Positions 35,298 through 43,373 of a DNA stretch of 64,000 nt are shown in pieces; position 1 is the stretch's first letter, and every line of letters starts with the position of its first letter. The stretch is taken from assembly GCA_963741525.1 (NCBI GenBank), contig CAVUIW010000005.1, positions 186,001-250,000 of the forward strand. The letters run 5' to 3'. The notes beneath the pieces are model-generated. The model saw nothing but the letters and a program-made list of their open reading frames with translations. It made no database searches and had not been told where the DNA came from. Source of the stretch: JANNSX01 sp963741525 (GTDB taxonomy: Bacteria > Pseudomonadota > Alphaproteobacteria > Rhizobiales > Hyphomicrobiaceae). The position numbers and the translations under genes are program-made.

Positions 35298-35405
35298 GCT
35301 GACCGGATCGTCGTCGGTGCGGGGTTTGCCGGCCTTTCCGCTGCGCGGCGGCTGACGAAGCTGCGGCCGGGCGAAGAGATCGCCTTGATCGATGCGCAAA
35401 GCGAA
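35298..35405 (+). pseudogene. N-terminal fragment of a second FAD-dependent oxidoreductase
   Basis: Reads ADRIVVGAGFAGLSAARRL, TKLRPGEEIALIDAQ, a Rossmann beta-alpha-beta start of the PuuB/OrdL type. It directly follows the aldehyde dehydrogenase tail, as puuB commonly follows puuC, and ends after about 36 codons. The original gene order may be preserved although almost all of the sequence is lost. Confidence 0.5.
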
Positions 35406-35846
35406 ACTATGGCGGTGCCCACGGCACCGGAAACCCGCTCGCGCTGGTTCTACAGACGCAATACATCGGCGAGCCGGGGCCAGGGAAATACATCCACGTC
35501 AAGCAACAGCGGATTACGAGGTGGCCCGTCGCGTTTTTGGCCTGGCTAGAGTGCTTTCCGGAAAAGCCTGTCCCGGCGGAGGCCGGGATGCGTAGCGGTT
35601 TTCCGAACAGAAGCACGACAAACCAAGGAATTAGGGTGTTGAAGTGAATCAACGAAAAACGGAAACATCCTAATGTGAACCGATAGGACCATCTCCGGCT
35701 TCCTCTCGCCGGATGTTCCGAGCAACGGGCTCGATATTCTGCGAGGCGTTGCGAAGGTGAGCTACCCCCCCCCATTCGCCTCGCCCGTCCCGACCTGCTA
35801 TACCCCGCCAACCCAACCCCAACCCGTTGAGACCGAGCGTCTGCGA
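35406..35846. other. Remnant and repeat DNA upstream of der
   Basis: After the FAD fragment a plus-strand open stretch at about 35411-35510 (GAHGTGNPLALVLQTQYIGE in part) looks protein-like but I do not recognise it. Then come a REP-like palindrome, TCCCGG 35571-35576 with CCGGGA 35583-35588 (same palindrome at 37249-37266), and an AT-richer stretch containing TTGAAGTGAATCAA (35639-35652). A der promoter should lie before 35847, but no clear -35/-10 pair is visible. Confidence 0.45.
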
Positions 35847-37226
35847 ATGCCATTGACCGTCGCCATAGTCGGCCGCCCGAACGTCGGCAAGTCGACGCTG
35901 TTCAACCGGCTCGTGGGCAAGAAGCTCGCGCTCGTCGATCCGATGCCGGGGCTGACGCGCGACCGGCGGATGGCGGATGTGGTCCTGGAAGGGCGCGCCG
36001 TCACGATCACCGATACCGCGGGGCTGGAGGAGGGTCTCCCCGGCAGCCTGTCGCATCGCATGCGCCAGCAAACCGAGATCGCCATTCGCGAGGCCGATCT
36101 CGTGCTGTTCGTGATCGACGCGCGGACCGGCATCACGCCGGCCGACGAGGTGTTCGCCGAGCTCGTGCGCGTCTCCGGCCGGCCGGTGCTGGTCGTCGCC
36201 AACAAGTGCGAGGGCCGGGCTGGCGAGAGTGGCTACTACGAGGCCTACTCGCTGGGCCTGGGCGAACCCACCGCCGTCTCGGCCGAGCACAACGAGGGCA
36301 TGGCAACGCTCGAGATGGAAATCGGCGAGCGACTGGCGGCGAGCGATACCGGAGACGCCGCTCCTATCGACAGCGGGTCCGAGGAGGAGCTGACCGAGGA
36401 GCAGGCGCTCGATCCGAAAAAACCGCTCCGCGTCGCCGTGGTCGGCCGTCCCAATGTCGGCAAGTCGACGCTGGTCAATGCGCTGCTCGGCGAGGAGCGG
36501 ATGCTGACCGGCCCGGAGGCGGGCCTCACCCGCGACACCATCTCGGTCGATCTCGAGACGGCCCAAGGCAAGCTCCGCCTCTTCGACACGGCGGGCTTGC
36601 GGCGCAAGGCCAAGGTCGAGGAGGGTGTGGAGCGGCTCGCTGTCACCGACACGCTGCGCGCTATCCGCTTCGCCGAGGTGGTGATCCTCGTCGTCGATGC
36701 CATGCACCCTTTCGAGAAACAGGATCTGCAGATCGGCGAGCTCGCGGCGAATGAAGGCCGCGCCGTCGTCATCGCCTTCAACAAATGGGATCTCGCCGAC
36801 GACAAGCAGAAGCGGCTCAAAGAACTCCGCGAGGACATGGAGCGGCTGCTGCCGGACCTGAAGGACGTGACCGTCCTGCCGATGTCCGCGCTGTCCGGCC
36901 GCAACCTCGACAAACTCCTGAAGGCCGTGTTCGAGACTTATCGCGTCTGGAACAAGCGGATTTCGACGAGCCATCTCAACCGGTGGCTGCAGGAGGCCGT
37001 CGACCGCCATACCCCGCCGGCAGTGCAGGGCCGCCGCATCAAGCTGCGTTACATGACACAGCCCAATGCGCGCCCGCCGACCTTCGTCGCCTTCTGCTCG
37101 GCGCCGGACGCGCTGCCCAAATCCTATGTGCGCTATCTCGCAAACAGCCTGCGGGAGACATTTGAGCTCCCCGGCGTGCCGATCCGCTTTCTTCTGCGGA
37201 AGGGCGCCAATCCCTATGACAAGTAG
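35847..37226 (+). CDS. der: Ribosome-associated GTPase Der (EngA)
   Basis: 459-aa GTPase with two G domains and a KH-like C-terminus, required for 50S ribosome assembly. The start ATG 35847 directly precedes the first G domain; the longer open frame upstream is Pro-rich and non-homologous. Domain 1: GRPNVGKSTLFNRL (residue about 9), DTAG, NKCE. Domain 2: GRPNVGKSTLVNAL (about 201), DTAGLRRK, NKWD. KH region about 370-459 with RIKLRYMTQ and PPTFVAFCS. Frame intact. In many alphaproteobacteria der neighbours bamB and panB; here those lie 6 kb away on the other strand. Confidence 0.95.
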   Translation: MPLTVAIVGRPNVGKSTLFNRLVGKKLALVDPMPGLTRDRRMADVVLEGRAVTITDTAGLEEGLPGSLSHRMRQQTEIAIREADLVLFVIDARTGITPADEVFAELVRVSGRPVLVVANKCEGRAGESGYYEAYSLGLGEPTAVSAEHNEGMATLEMEIGERLAASDTGDAAPIDSGSEEELTEEQALDPKKPLRVAVVGRPNVGKSTLVNALLGEERMLTGPEAGLTRDTISVDLETAQGKLRLFDTAGLRRKAKVEEGVERLAVTDTLRAIRFAEVVILVVDAMHPFEKQDLQIGELAANEGRAVVIAFNKWDLADDKQKRLKELREDMERLLPDLKDVTVLPMSALSGRNLDKLLKAVFETYRVWNKRISTSHLNRWLQEAVDRHTPPAVQGRRIKLRYMTQPNARPPTFVAFCSAPDALPKSYVRYLANSLRETFELPGVPIRFLLRKGANPYDK

Positions 37227-37239
37227 CCCACGTTCAGGC

Positions 37240-37370
37240 GAAAGCCCGTCCCGGAGAAGGCCGGGATGACTGCTGGTTCGCCGTCGTACCTGCGCCAGCC
37301 ACAGCGCACGTTCAGGCGAAGTGGATACCGGTTCGCCGTAGAACGTGCGCCAAAAAAATTGAACCGGCGC
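37240..37370. repeat. REP-like palindrome and dispersed repeat cluster
   Basis: TCCCGG (37249-37254) and CCGGGA (37261-37266) form a short palindrome matching 35571-35588. A direct repeat of ACGTTCAGGCGAA occurs at 37230-37242 and 37308-37320, the second running into AGTGGATACCGGTT shared with 33859-33872. The tract fills most of the space between der and the acetyltransferase remnant. Confidence 0.55.
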
Positions 37371-37491
37371 GCAGGCAGGCGAAGCGTCACCGCAATCGCC
37401 CGCCGCGCACCGGCCCGGGCCGCAGCAAGCCGCCCGTGAGGGCGCTCGCCACAAGGCCGTTCCATGAGCATAGCGGATTGGCGGTCGAGGG

Positions 37492-37791
37492 CTAACAGAA
37501 TTCTGCGAAAATTCTTCCATCGTTGAATTTGTTGTGCATTCGCAATCGCTTGTGCATCACGGCATGCGCCGCCTCGAACGCATATCCGCGACCCCAAGCC
37601 GCTCGATCAAACCAACAACCGAGCGTCGCCGCGCACGGGACTACTCCGTCAAGATCGACCACGCCAATCATTCGACCCTGAGGTTCCACGGCATAACGGC
37701 AAGCTTCGCCGGTTCGCCATTGGCGCTCGTGATCGGCAAACCACGACCCGATTTCCTGTGGCGCGGGAGGAAATGACGCAATGCTCAGCAT
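37492..37791 (-). pseudogene. GNAT acetyltransferase fragment (RimJ/RimL type)
   Basis: About 99 codons: FPPAPQEIGSWFADHERQW, ACRYAVEPQGRMIGVVDLDG, TLGCWFDRAAWGRGYAFEAAHAV. The acetyl-CoA-binding loop usually reads Q/RxxGxG/A and here is WGRGYA. Both ends are missing: the first N-terminal strand is absent, and after AHAVMHKR the expected LGLHRLTAGVF region is replaced by unrelated codons. Flanked by repeats, probably a decayed gene. Confidence 0.5.
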
Positions 37792-38010
37792 GCCCGTGAC
37801 TTCCCAGTCCGACTAGAATTTCGTAAGCGCGGTCTTTGTTCGCGGCCCCGGGTCGGTCGCAGAAAGTGACGGTCCGTTCTCAGAGAACGCGAAGGGATAG
37901 CGGACATACACACTGTGTCAGTGTCCACCTGAACCGTCGGTGCTACGGAACGGGCCTACTCGCTCCGCCGGTACCAACAATCCGCCAGTTCATACTCGTC
38001 TCCGACGGGT

Positions 38011-38958
38011 TCAGCGACCGCCCGCAAGACTCTCCAAAAACCGCGCCTGCCTCGCCGCCCGCTCGCGCGCCAGACGAACCGCCGCCTCCGGCGTGATCGC
38101 CCGGAATTGCACCTCGCCGCGCGGGCGGTTCTGGGCGAAGCTGCTGACATCGTCATCGAGCATCGTCGCGATCTTGGGGTATCCCCCGGTCGTGCCATGG
38201 TCGGCCAATAGCGCGGAAGCCACGCCATCGCCCGAGATCTGGATCGAGCCGCGCACGATGGGCTCGGAGGGAATGGAGAGCGCGCCGACCGGCGGCAGGG
38301 CCGGGCCTTTGAGACGCACGCCCATGCGATCGTAGGAATCGGTCAGGGCAAACTTCCCGGCAAGGAAGGCCTCTATGGTCTCGGGCGCGAAGAAGCGGGT
38401 TTGCGGCCCGAGCACGACGCCGGGCTCGGCTTCCGGGCGCGTCCAGTCCGGCGCTGCAATCGAACGCTCGCGGTGCGCGCGAACTTGCGCATCCTTGATC
38501 ACCAGCTCCTGGCCGGTCGTGATCTTGCCGCCGCCGAAGCCTGTGAGCGAATGGGTCGCGACGCTGCCGAGCCAGGAGGTGGCCTCGAGGGTGCCGGCGA
38601 AGGCGAGCGTGCACCAGGTGCCCCACGGGCCCATCCCAATCGCCAGGCGCTCGCCTTCCCTGAGGGTGGCAACCGTCCAGGAGCCGATCGTCTCAGGCCC
38701 GAGCTGCACGCGAAATTCGCCGCCGCAAAGCGCGAAGGTAACGCTCCCCGCAATGCAATCGAGCGTCAGGCCCAGCATCGACACTTCGATCCCAGGCGCT
38801 GCGAGCGGATTGCCAAGCGCGGTATTGGCAATGGCGAACGCTCGACGGTCCATCGGTCCCGAAGCCGGCACGCCGAAGCGCATATGGCCTTTCCGGCCGC
38901 CATCCTGGACCGACACGTGGGGACCTGCCATCACAACCTTGAGCTTCGCCTCAGCCAT
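38011..38958 (-). CDS. pxpC: 5-oxoprolinase subunit C (biotin-dependent carboxyltransferase-like, KipA)
   Basis: 315 aa. The start ATG 38958 (MAEAKLKVVMAGPHVSVQDGG) overlaps the end of pxpB by 8 bases. Family motifs: SVQDGGRKGHMRFGVPASGPMD at the N-terminus, LTLDCIAGSVTFALCGGEF, GVRLKGPALP, GYPKIATM near the C-terminus. PxpC and PxpB form the ATP-dependent 5-oxoprolinase with PxpA, converting pyroglutamate to glutamate. Third gene of a minus-strand pxpA-pxpB-pxpC operon. Confidence 0.9.
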   Translation of the reverse strand: MAEAKLKVVMAGPHVSVQDGGRKGHMRFGVPASGPMDRRAFAIANTALGNPLAAPGIEVSMLGLTLDCIAGSVTFALCGGEFRVQLGPETIGSWTVATLREGERLAIGMGPWGTWCTLAFAGTLEATSWLGSVATHSLTGFGGGKITTGQELVIKDAQVRAHRERSIAAPDWTRPEAEPGVVLGPQTRFFAPETIEAFLAGKFALTDSYDRMGVRLKGPALPPVGALSIPSEPIVRGSIQISGDGVASALLADHGTTGGYPKIATMLDDDVSSFAQNRPRGEVQFRAITPEAAVRLARERAARQARFLESLAGGR

Positions 38959-39661
38959 GGCCGCCGGCCTCCGTGCCGAAGCGCGCAAAGCCATCCGCCG
39001 CGATGCGCTTGAAGCGGATGCGATCGCCCACGTCGAAGAGGAACGGCCTCGTAGGATCGCCCGTCAGCACCTTCACGGGCGAGCGGCCGATGACCCACCA
39101 GCCCGTCTGCATGGTGAGCGTCGGCATGATGCACATCGGCCCGGCGATCATCACCGAGCCCGTCGCGATGTCGCGCACGGGCTGGAGCTTGCGATCGAGC
39201 TGGATCGCCTCCGGCGTGCCGGCGAGATAGGCGTAGCCCGGCGCGAAGCCGTACATGGAGACCTGATAGTCGCCCGAAAGATGCGCGGCGATCACCGCCT
39301 CGACTGAAAGTCCCTTGCGCTCGGCGACCTCATCGAGATCGCGGGAGAAGGGCGCCTCGTAGCAGACGGCGACCTCGTGGAGCCTGGGCGCATGCACCAC
39401 ACGACGCGTCGTTCCCAGCAGACCACGCACATGGGCCTCGACGGCGGCGTGGTCCGTGACGAGCGGATCGAAATCGACGAGCAGGTTCACGAAGGCCGGG
39501 ATCGCCTCGCTGAAGCCCTGGCAGGGCTGATCCGTGAGCACGGAATCGAGTTGCAGGACCGCGTCATGCGCGGCTTCCCCGATCGTCTCGCCGAACTCGA
39601 CGAGCAGCGCGTGATCGGCGATCGGGATGATGCGTGGAGATGTGGGCGTAGGTGATGACAT
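38951..39661 (-). CDS. pxpB: 5-oxoprolinase subunit B (KipI family)
   Basis: 236 aa, start ATG 39661, one base after the pxpA stop. Hallmarks: HALLVEFGETI near residue 17, EVAVCYEAPFSRDLDEVAE near 110, YQVSMYGFAPGYAYLAGTPEAI near 145 and the closing PTLTMQTGWWVIGRSP region. It works as a complex with PxpC. Translational coupling on both sides indicates an operon. The KipI name comes from Bacillus sporulation control, which does not apply here. Confidence 0.9.
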   Translation of the reverse strand: MSSPTPTSPRIIPIADHALLVEFGETIGEAAHDAVLQLDSVLTDQPCQGFSEAIPAFVNLLVDFDPLVTDHAAVEAHVRGLLGTTRRVVHAPRLHEVAVCYEAPFSRDLDEVAERKGLSVEAVIAAHLSGDYQVSMYGFAPGYAYLAGTPEAIQLDRKLQPVRDIATGSVMIAGPMCIMPTLTMQTGWWVIGRSPVKVLTGDPTRPFLFDVGDRIRFKRIAADGFARFGTEAGGHG

Positions 39662-39662
39662 G

Positions 39663-40430
39663 TCAGGCAGTGGCCAGGAATGGCGCGATCTTTAGACCGG
39701 CCGCGGTCAGTGCATTCCGCAGCTGCCCGGCAATGGCCACCGCGCCCGGCGTATCGCTGTGGATGCAGATCGACTGCGCGGCAAGGCGAATGGGCTCGCC
39801 GTCGATGACGGGCATGAGGCCGGTCTCGAAGAACTTCACCAGCCGTATCGCGGCCTCGGCGGAGTCGTGGATCATCGCTTGCCGGTGACTGCGCGGCACC
39901 AGGCGGCCGGTTTTCAGATAGTTCCGGTCGGCGAAGATCTCCGAGAACACCGTCATCCCCCTGGCCCGCGCGGAGAGCTCGAGCTCGGTGCCGGAGATGG
40001 CGAGAATGGCGAGCTTGCCGGGGAGTTTCCCAACCGCGTCCGCGATCGCATCCGCCACGTCGCGCTTGTCGGCCGCGAGATTGCCGAGCGCGCCGTGCGG
40101 CTTGACGTAGCGCACCGTCGCGCCCGCGAGCGCCGCGATCGCCTGCAGGCCGCCGATCTGAGCGGCGACCATGCGGCCTATCTCCTCGGGCGCCATCGGA
40201 ATGACGCGCCGGCCGAAGCCCTCGCGATCGGCGTATCCGGGATGCGCGCCGATGACGACGCCCTTCGCCTTGGCGTTCCGGAGCGTCACGAACATGGTCT
40301 CGGGATCGCTCGCATGCCCGCCGCAGGCGACATTGGCCGAGCTGACGAGCGCCAGCATCCCCTCGTCATCGGCCTTCGTCCAGGGGCCATAGCCCTCGCC
40401 GAGATCGGAGTTCAGGTCGACGGTCGTCAT
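39663..40430 (-). CDS. pxpA: 5-oxoprolinase subunit A (LamB/YcsF family)
   Basis: 255 aa, start ATG 40430 (MTTVDLNSDLGEGYGPW); the 50 codons of open frame upstream are non-homologous. Conserved SDLGEG with a metal/catalytic Asp-Glu pair, SSANVACGGHASDP near residue 32, GAHPGYADREGFGRR near 63, RYVKPHGALGN near 104, and SICIHSDTP near the C-terminus. First gene of pxpABC. Pyroglutamate recycling would supply glutamate, which fits an organism oriented to organic nitrogen. Confidence 0.92.
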   Translation of the reverse strand: MTTVDLNSDLGEGYGPWTKADDEGMLALVSSANVACGGHASDPETMFVTLRNAKAKGVVIGAHPGYADREGFGRRVIPMAPEEIGRMVAAQIGGLQAIAALAGATVRYVKPHGALGNLAADKRDVADAIADAVGKLPGKLAILAISGTELELSARARGMTVFSEIFADRNYLKTGRLVPRSHRQAMIHDSAEAAIRLVKFFETGLMPVIDGEPIRLAAQSICIHSDTPGAVAIAGQLRNALTAAGLKIAPFLATA

Positions 40431-40599
40431 GGGTGAGGCTCCCGGTTCGAGCGTGACGGCGAGCGCCGATATAGCAGGTCGGATGCGGGACGCGAAGGGT
40501 GGGCATCGCGGCGAGCGATGGATTCCCACTTGAGGGCAGGACGATCTTACAAGGCGATCGCATGTGGTCTGAAAAATCACCGCTCCCTTCCCTCCCCCT

Positions 40600-40868
40600 T
40601 TTTATGGGGGAGGACCGCGCGCCTTGGACTTAGCGGCGTAGCCGGTAAGTCCTTAGGCACGCCAAGGCGGGGGTGTTGGTGCAGCGTCGCGAGACGCGGC
40701 GAGCCGAGAGGCGCTCGTGCAGAGCAATTTGCGGAAAGGTTTTTGAGCGGGCTTATGGCAACGGATTGCGGGTGACACCAACGTCACGGCACAAGCACCC
40801 CCACCTATCCGCGCCTAAGGGCTTAGCTGACGCTAAACCTAAGGCGCGGCGTCCTCCCCCGTCGCGCC
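40600..40868. repeat. Large imperfect inverted repeat (about 75-bp arms), MITE-like
   Basis: The left arm (about 40606-40682) begins GGGGGAGGAC and contains GCGCCTTGG, ACTTAGCG, CCTTAGGC and GGGGGTGTTGGTGC. The reverse complement of the right arm (about 40788-40860) reads GGGGGAGGAC, GCGCCTTAGG, TTTAGCG, CCCTTAGGCG, GGGGGTGCTTGTGC in the same order. The arms flank about 105 bp. A further small hairpin (CCTCCCCC, TTTTTAT, GGGGGAGG) sits at the left tip. No coding potential. The whole 500-bp gap between pxpA and the M24 gene is otherwise empty. Confidence 0.65.
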
Positions 40869-40940
40869 GGAGGCGCGCCTCCGGCGCGACGGAAGGGGAA
40901 GGAAAGGGGCGGCGCCGTCTCGATGATCATCGACGCCGCC

Positions 40941-42182
40941 CTACCCCACCACATTCAACGTATACGGAATCTCCGGCGTCGCGAGCGTCACCTTGTCCGT
41001 CTCGAACAGCAAGGACTCGATCATGAAGAACTGGCCGACGTGCCGCGGCATGAAAATCTGGATCTCGTGATTGACGGCGGTGTTGGGCTCGAAGACGCGA
41101 TCGGCGTTCTTCTCGGATAAGGGATCGTAGACGAAGTTACCGACCCAATCGCTCGGGAAGCCGATGCCCATCTCGTAGCCGCCGATCCAGCCGCGGCTGG
41201 TCCAGAGGTTTTGCCTGTCGTAATGCGCCTTGACCTTCTCGTTGAGCTCTCGGACCGGCAGGTTCGGGCGCAGGCACGCCTTCACCACGTCCATCACGGC
41301 CGCCGCGCGATCGGTGACGTCCTTCACATCGGCCGCCGGCTCGCCGATGCTGAAGGTGCGTGCAGCATTCATGTGATAGCGGTTGTGCACGCCGCAGACA
41401 TCGATGCAGACGATGTCGCCGGCCTGGATTTTTCGGCGCGTCGTGTAGGCGTGGGTGGCGAGCGATTTGGAACCAGAGATCACCGGCATCGGCTGCGCCT
41501 GGATTTCGCCGCCGGCCTTCGCCATGGCGAGCGTGATCTCGCCCTGCACCTCGAGCTCCATGACGCCCGGCCGCAGCACTTCGCGCGCACGCTTCAGGCC
41601 GATAGTGGCGATGCGCGCGCTTTCCTTCAGCACCGCCATCTCGGCGTCCGACTTCACCCAGCGCACCTCGCGCAAGATCATGCTGCCATCGATGACCTTG
41701 GCGCCCGCCGCCTCGAAGGCCGCCTGGAATTTGTCCGAGACGGCGCGGTTCGGCCGCATCGCATGCATCTCGAGGCCGATATTGCCTTTGAGCCAGCCTT
41801 CGGCCTTCAGCTCGTCGGCGATGGTGCGCGAGCCGTCGCGGTAGCTCGCCTTCGGGAAAAAGCGCGTGTCGGTGTCGACGGTGAAAATGCGCGTCAGCAC
41901 CGCCTCGCGCTCGGTCTCGAAATGGATATAGCGGTCGTGATCGACATGCACCGCGATTCCATTTGTCGCGGCCCATTCAATGGGGCTCTCGGTCTGGTAC
42001 CACATGCAGCGGTAGCCCGAGATCCAGTACAGGCTTTCCGGCGAGGTGAGGAACAGGCAATCGATCCTGGCGGCCGCCATGGCCTTGCGGACGCGGGTGA
42101 GGCGGGAGGCGAACTCGGATTCGGGGAAGGGTCGCTCGGGCTCGACGGAAGCGTTGAAGTAGACGTCGTCGCGGTAGTCCAT
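40941..42182 (-). CDS. M24-family metallopeptidase (Xaa-Pro dipeptidase/creatinase-like)
   Basis: 413 aa, start ATG 42182. N-terminal creatinase-type domain (about 1-170: FASRLTRVRKAMAAARIDCLFLTSPESLYWISGY) and C-terminal pita-bread domain. Candidate metal and catalytic residues are ATHAYTTRRKIQAGDIVCIDVCGVHNRYHMNAARTF (split), a His in WIGGYEMGIGFPSDWVG and Glu in VNHEIQIFMPRH. The usual DxxxxxxD, H, E, E set is partly altered: the first Asp is in IDVCG, but the second position is N (YHMNAARTF) rather than D. This points to a creatinase or DddP-like branch rather than a standard dinuclear aminopeptidase. Substrate unknown. Confidence 0.82.
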   Translation of the reverse strand: MDYRDDVYFNASVEPERPFPESEFASRLTRVRKAMAAARIDCLFLTSPESLYWISGYRCMWYQTESPIEWAATNGIAVHVDHDRYIHFETEREAVLTRIFTVDTDTRFFPKASYRDGSRTIADELKAEGWLKGNIGLEMHAMRPNRAVSDKFQAAFEAAGAKVIDGSMILREVRWVKSDAEMAVLKESARIATIGLKRAREVLRPGVMELEVQGEITLAMAKAGGEIQAQPMPVISGSKSLATHAYTTRRKIQAGDIVCIDVCGVHNRYHMNAARTFSIGEPAADVKDVTDRAAAVMDVVKACLRPNLPVRELNEKVKAHYDRQNLWTSRGWIGGYEMGIGFPSDWVGNFVYDPLSEKNADRVFEPNTAVNHEIQIFMPRHVGQFFMIESLLFETDKVTLATPEIPYTLNVVG

Positions 42183-42319
42183 GGGTGGGCTCCTACATTG
42201 AGGCCACGGATGCTACTGCGTCGATAGAAGGATGGCACGTCCTCCTGGCCGAGGGCCGCTGACCCAGTTCGAGTTTTCGCTCGTGACCCAAAGTCGCCAT
42301 TCGCCGGAGAATAGTCGGT

Positions 42320-43084
42320 TTAGTCAGCCCGCAGTGGCTCAGCGAAAAGCCGTCCGTAGTGGGTTACCGGTTGCCGCACGCCGGCGGCGCGCAGGGCATT
42401 CCAGAATGTAACTTGGTTGGCGGTGAGAACGGGGCGGCCGAGATCCTTCTCCAGCGCCTCGATCACGCCCACTGCCCTGAAGCCGTTGCCTCCGGTCAGC
42501 ACGGCCTCGGCATTCGTAGGCACTTCCGCGCGAACCCACTCATAGAGCCGCCCGGGGTCCTGGTCGTGCTGACTGATTGGCAGTCCCGTAGCTGGAGCAG
42601 CGTAGACGACCTCGATCTGCTTAGTGCGGAAATAGTCAGCACCCATCCGAGTCAATTCGGCCGAGAACCACGGCGGATCGACGAGGGCGAGTCGGCGCAC
42701 ACCCAACGCCCGCAATGCGCGCACGGCTGCAAGGCCGGGAATGACAACGGGAATGCCGCGCGTCCGTTTCTCCAGGCGCGCTTGCAGGGCCCGGTCGCCC
42801 TCGACACCCAAGACGTAGCTGCTGCTGAAGAAGCCGTAGGCGATCGCGTGCAAGGGCGCCGCGGCCAGAAGCTCGGCAGCATCATCAATGGCCGGCGGCT
42901 CGGCGAAGGCGCGAGCCAAGCGGTCTATGGGGGCACCCGGCATCACCCCACTCCGCACGCGCGTCGAATGAATTGTAACGCCCTCCGGTGCCATGGCCGC
43001 AAATTCCACCTCCGGGCCGATGTCGTAGTTCGGCATCAGGATGCCGATCCGCACCCGAGCACCCCAACCATCAAGCTGCCACAT
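42320..43084 (-). CDS. Asp/Glu racemase-superfamily protein (maleate isomerase/arylmalonate decarboxylase-like)
   Basis: 254 aa, start ATG 43084. Two-lobe Asp/Glu racemase fold indicated by RIGILMPNYDIGPEVEFAAM, a central IPVVIPGLAAVRALRALGVRRLALVDPPW, and the C-terminal RPVLTANQVTFWNALRAAG, typical of maleate cis-trans isomerase relatives. The first catalytic Cys position appears as AYGFFSSSYVLG and the second as VLTGGNGFRAVG; neither contains Cys. So it may be a non-catalytic or mechanistically different member. Transcribed alone, in the same direction as the M24 gene downstream (138-bp gap). Confidence 0.7.
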   Translation of the reverse strand: MWQLDGWGARVRIGILMPNYDIGPEVEFAAMAPEGVTIHSTRVRSGVMPGAPIDRLARAFAEPPAIDDAAELLAAAPLHAIAYGFFSSSYVLGVEGDRALQARLEKRTRGIPVVIPGLAAVRALRALGVRRLALVDPPWFSAELTRMGADYFRTKQIEVVYAAPATGLPISQHDQDPGRLYEWVRAEVPTNAEAVLTGGNGFRAVGVIEALEKDLGRPVLTANQVTFWNALRAAGVRQPVTHYGRLFAEPLRAD

Positions 43085-43373
43085 GGATCCTTCCTGAAAA
43101 GAGGCACCGCCATTTACGCGCGGTGGTCAAATGACCGGCGGAACTTGTCGGACTCACGCAGCTGCCCTTCACCTCCGTCGCCCAGCCGGGGAAATGTTAC
43201 CAACGATCTAAACATCTGAGCAAGCCATATCCGCTTCTGGCCCACCGCGGAAATTCAGATGGTGAGGCAGGGCCCAGCGGCGGAGCAATCCACCATTCAG
43301 CTCAACCCCGCCGGCTTCAAGTCTCGGAGCTGCTTGGCCAACAACACTGTCGATCGGCCGAAATGCTCGGTCG

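Noticed and set aside
35639..35652. TTGAAGTGAATCAA as an FNR box for der
   Set aside because: It fits the consensus loosely but lies in dispersed repeat DNA about 200 bases before a housekeeping gene that is not oxygen-regulated.
43085..43373. Possible gene or regulatory RNA between the racemase-like gene and bamB
   Set aside because: No open frame with a start site, no hairpin or repeat stands out; I see nothing in it.
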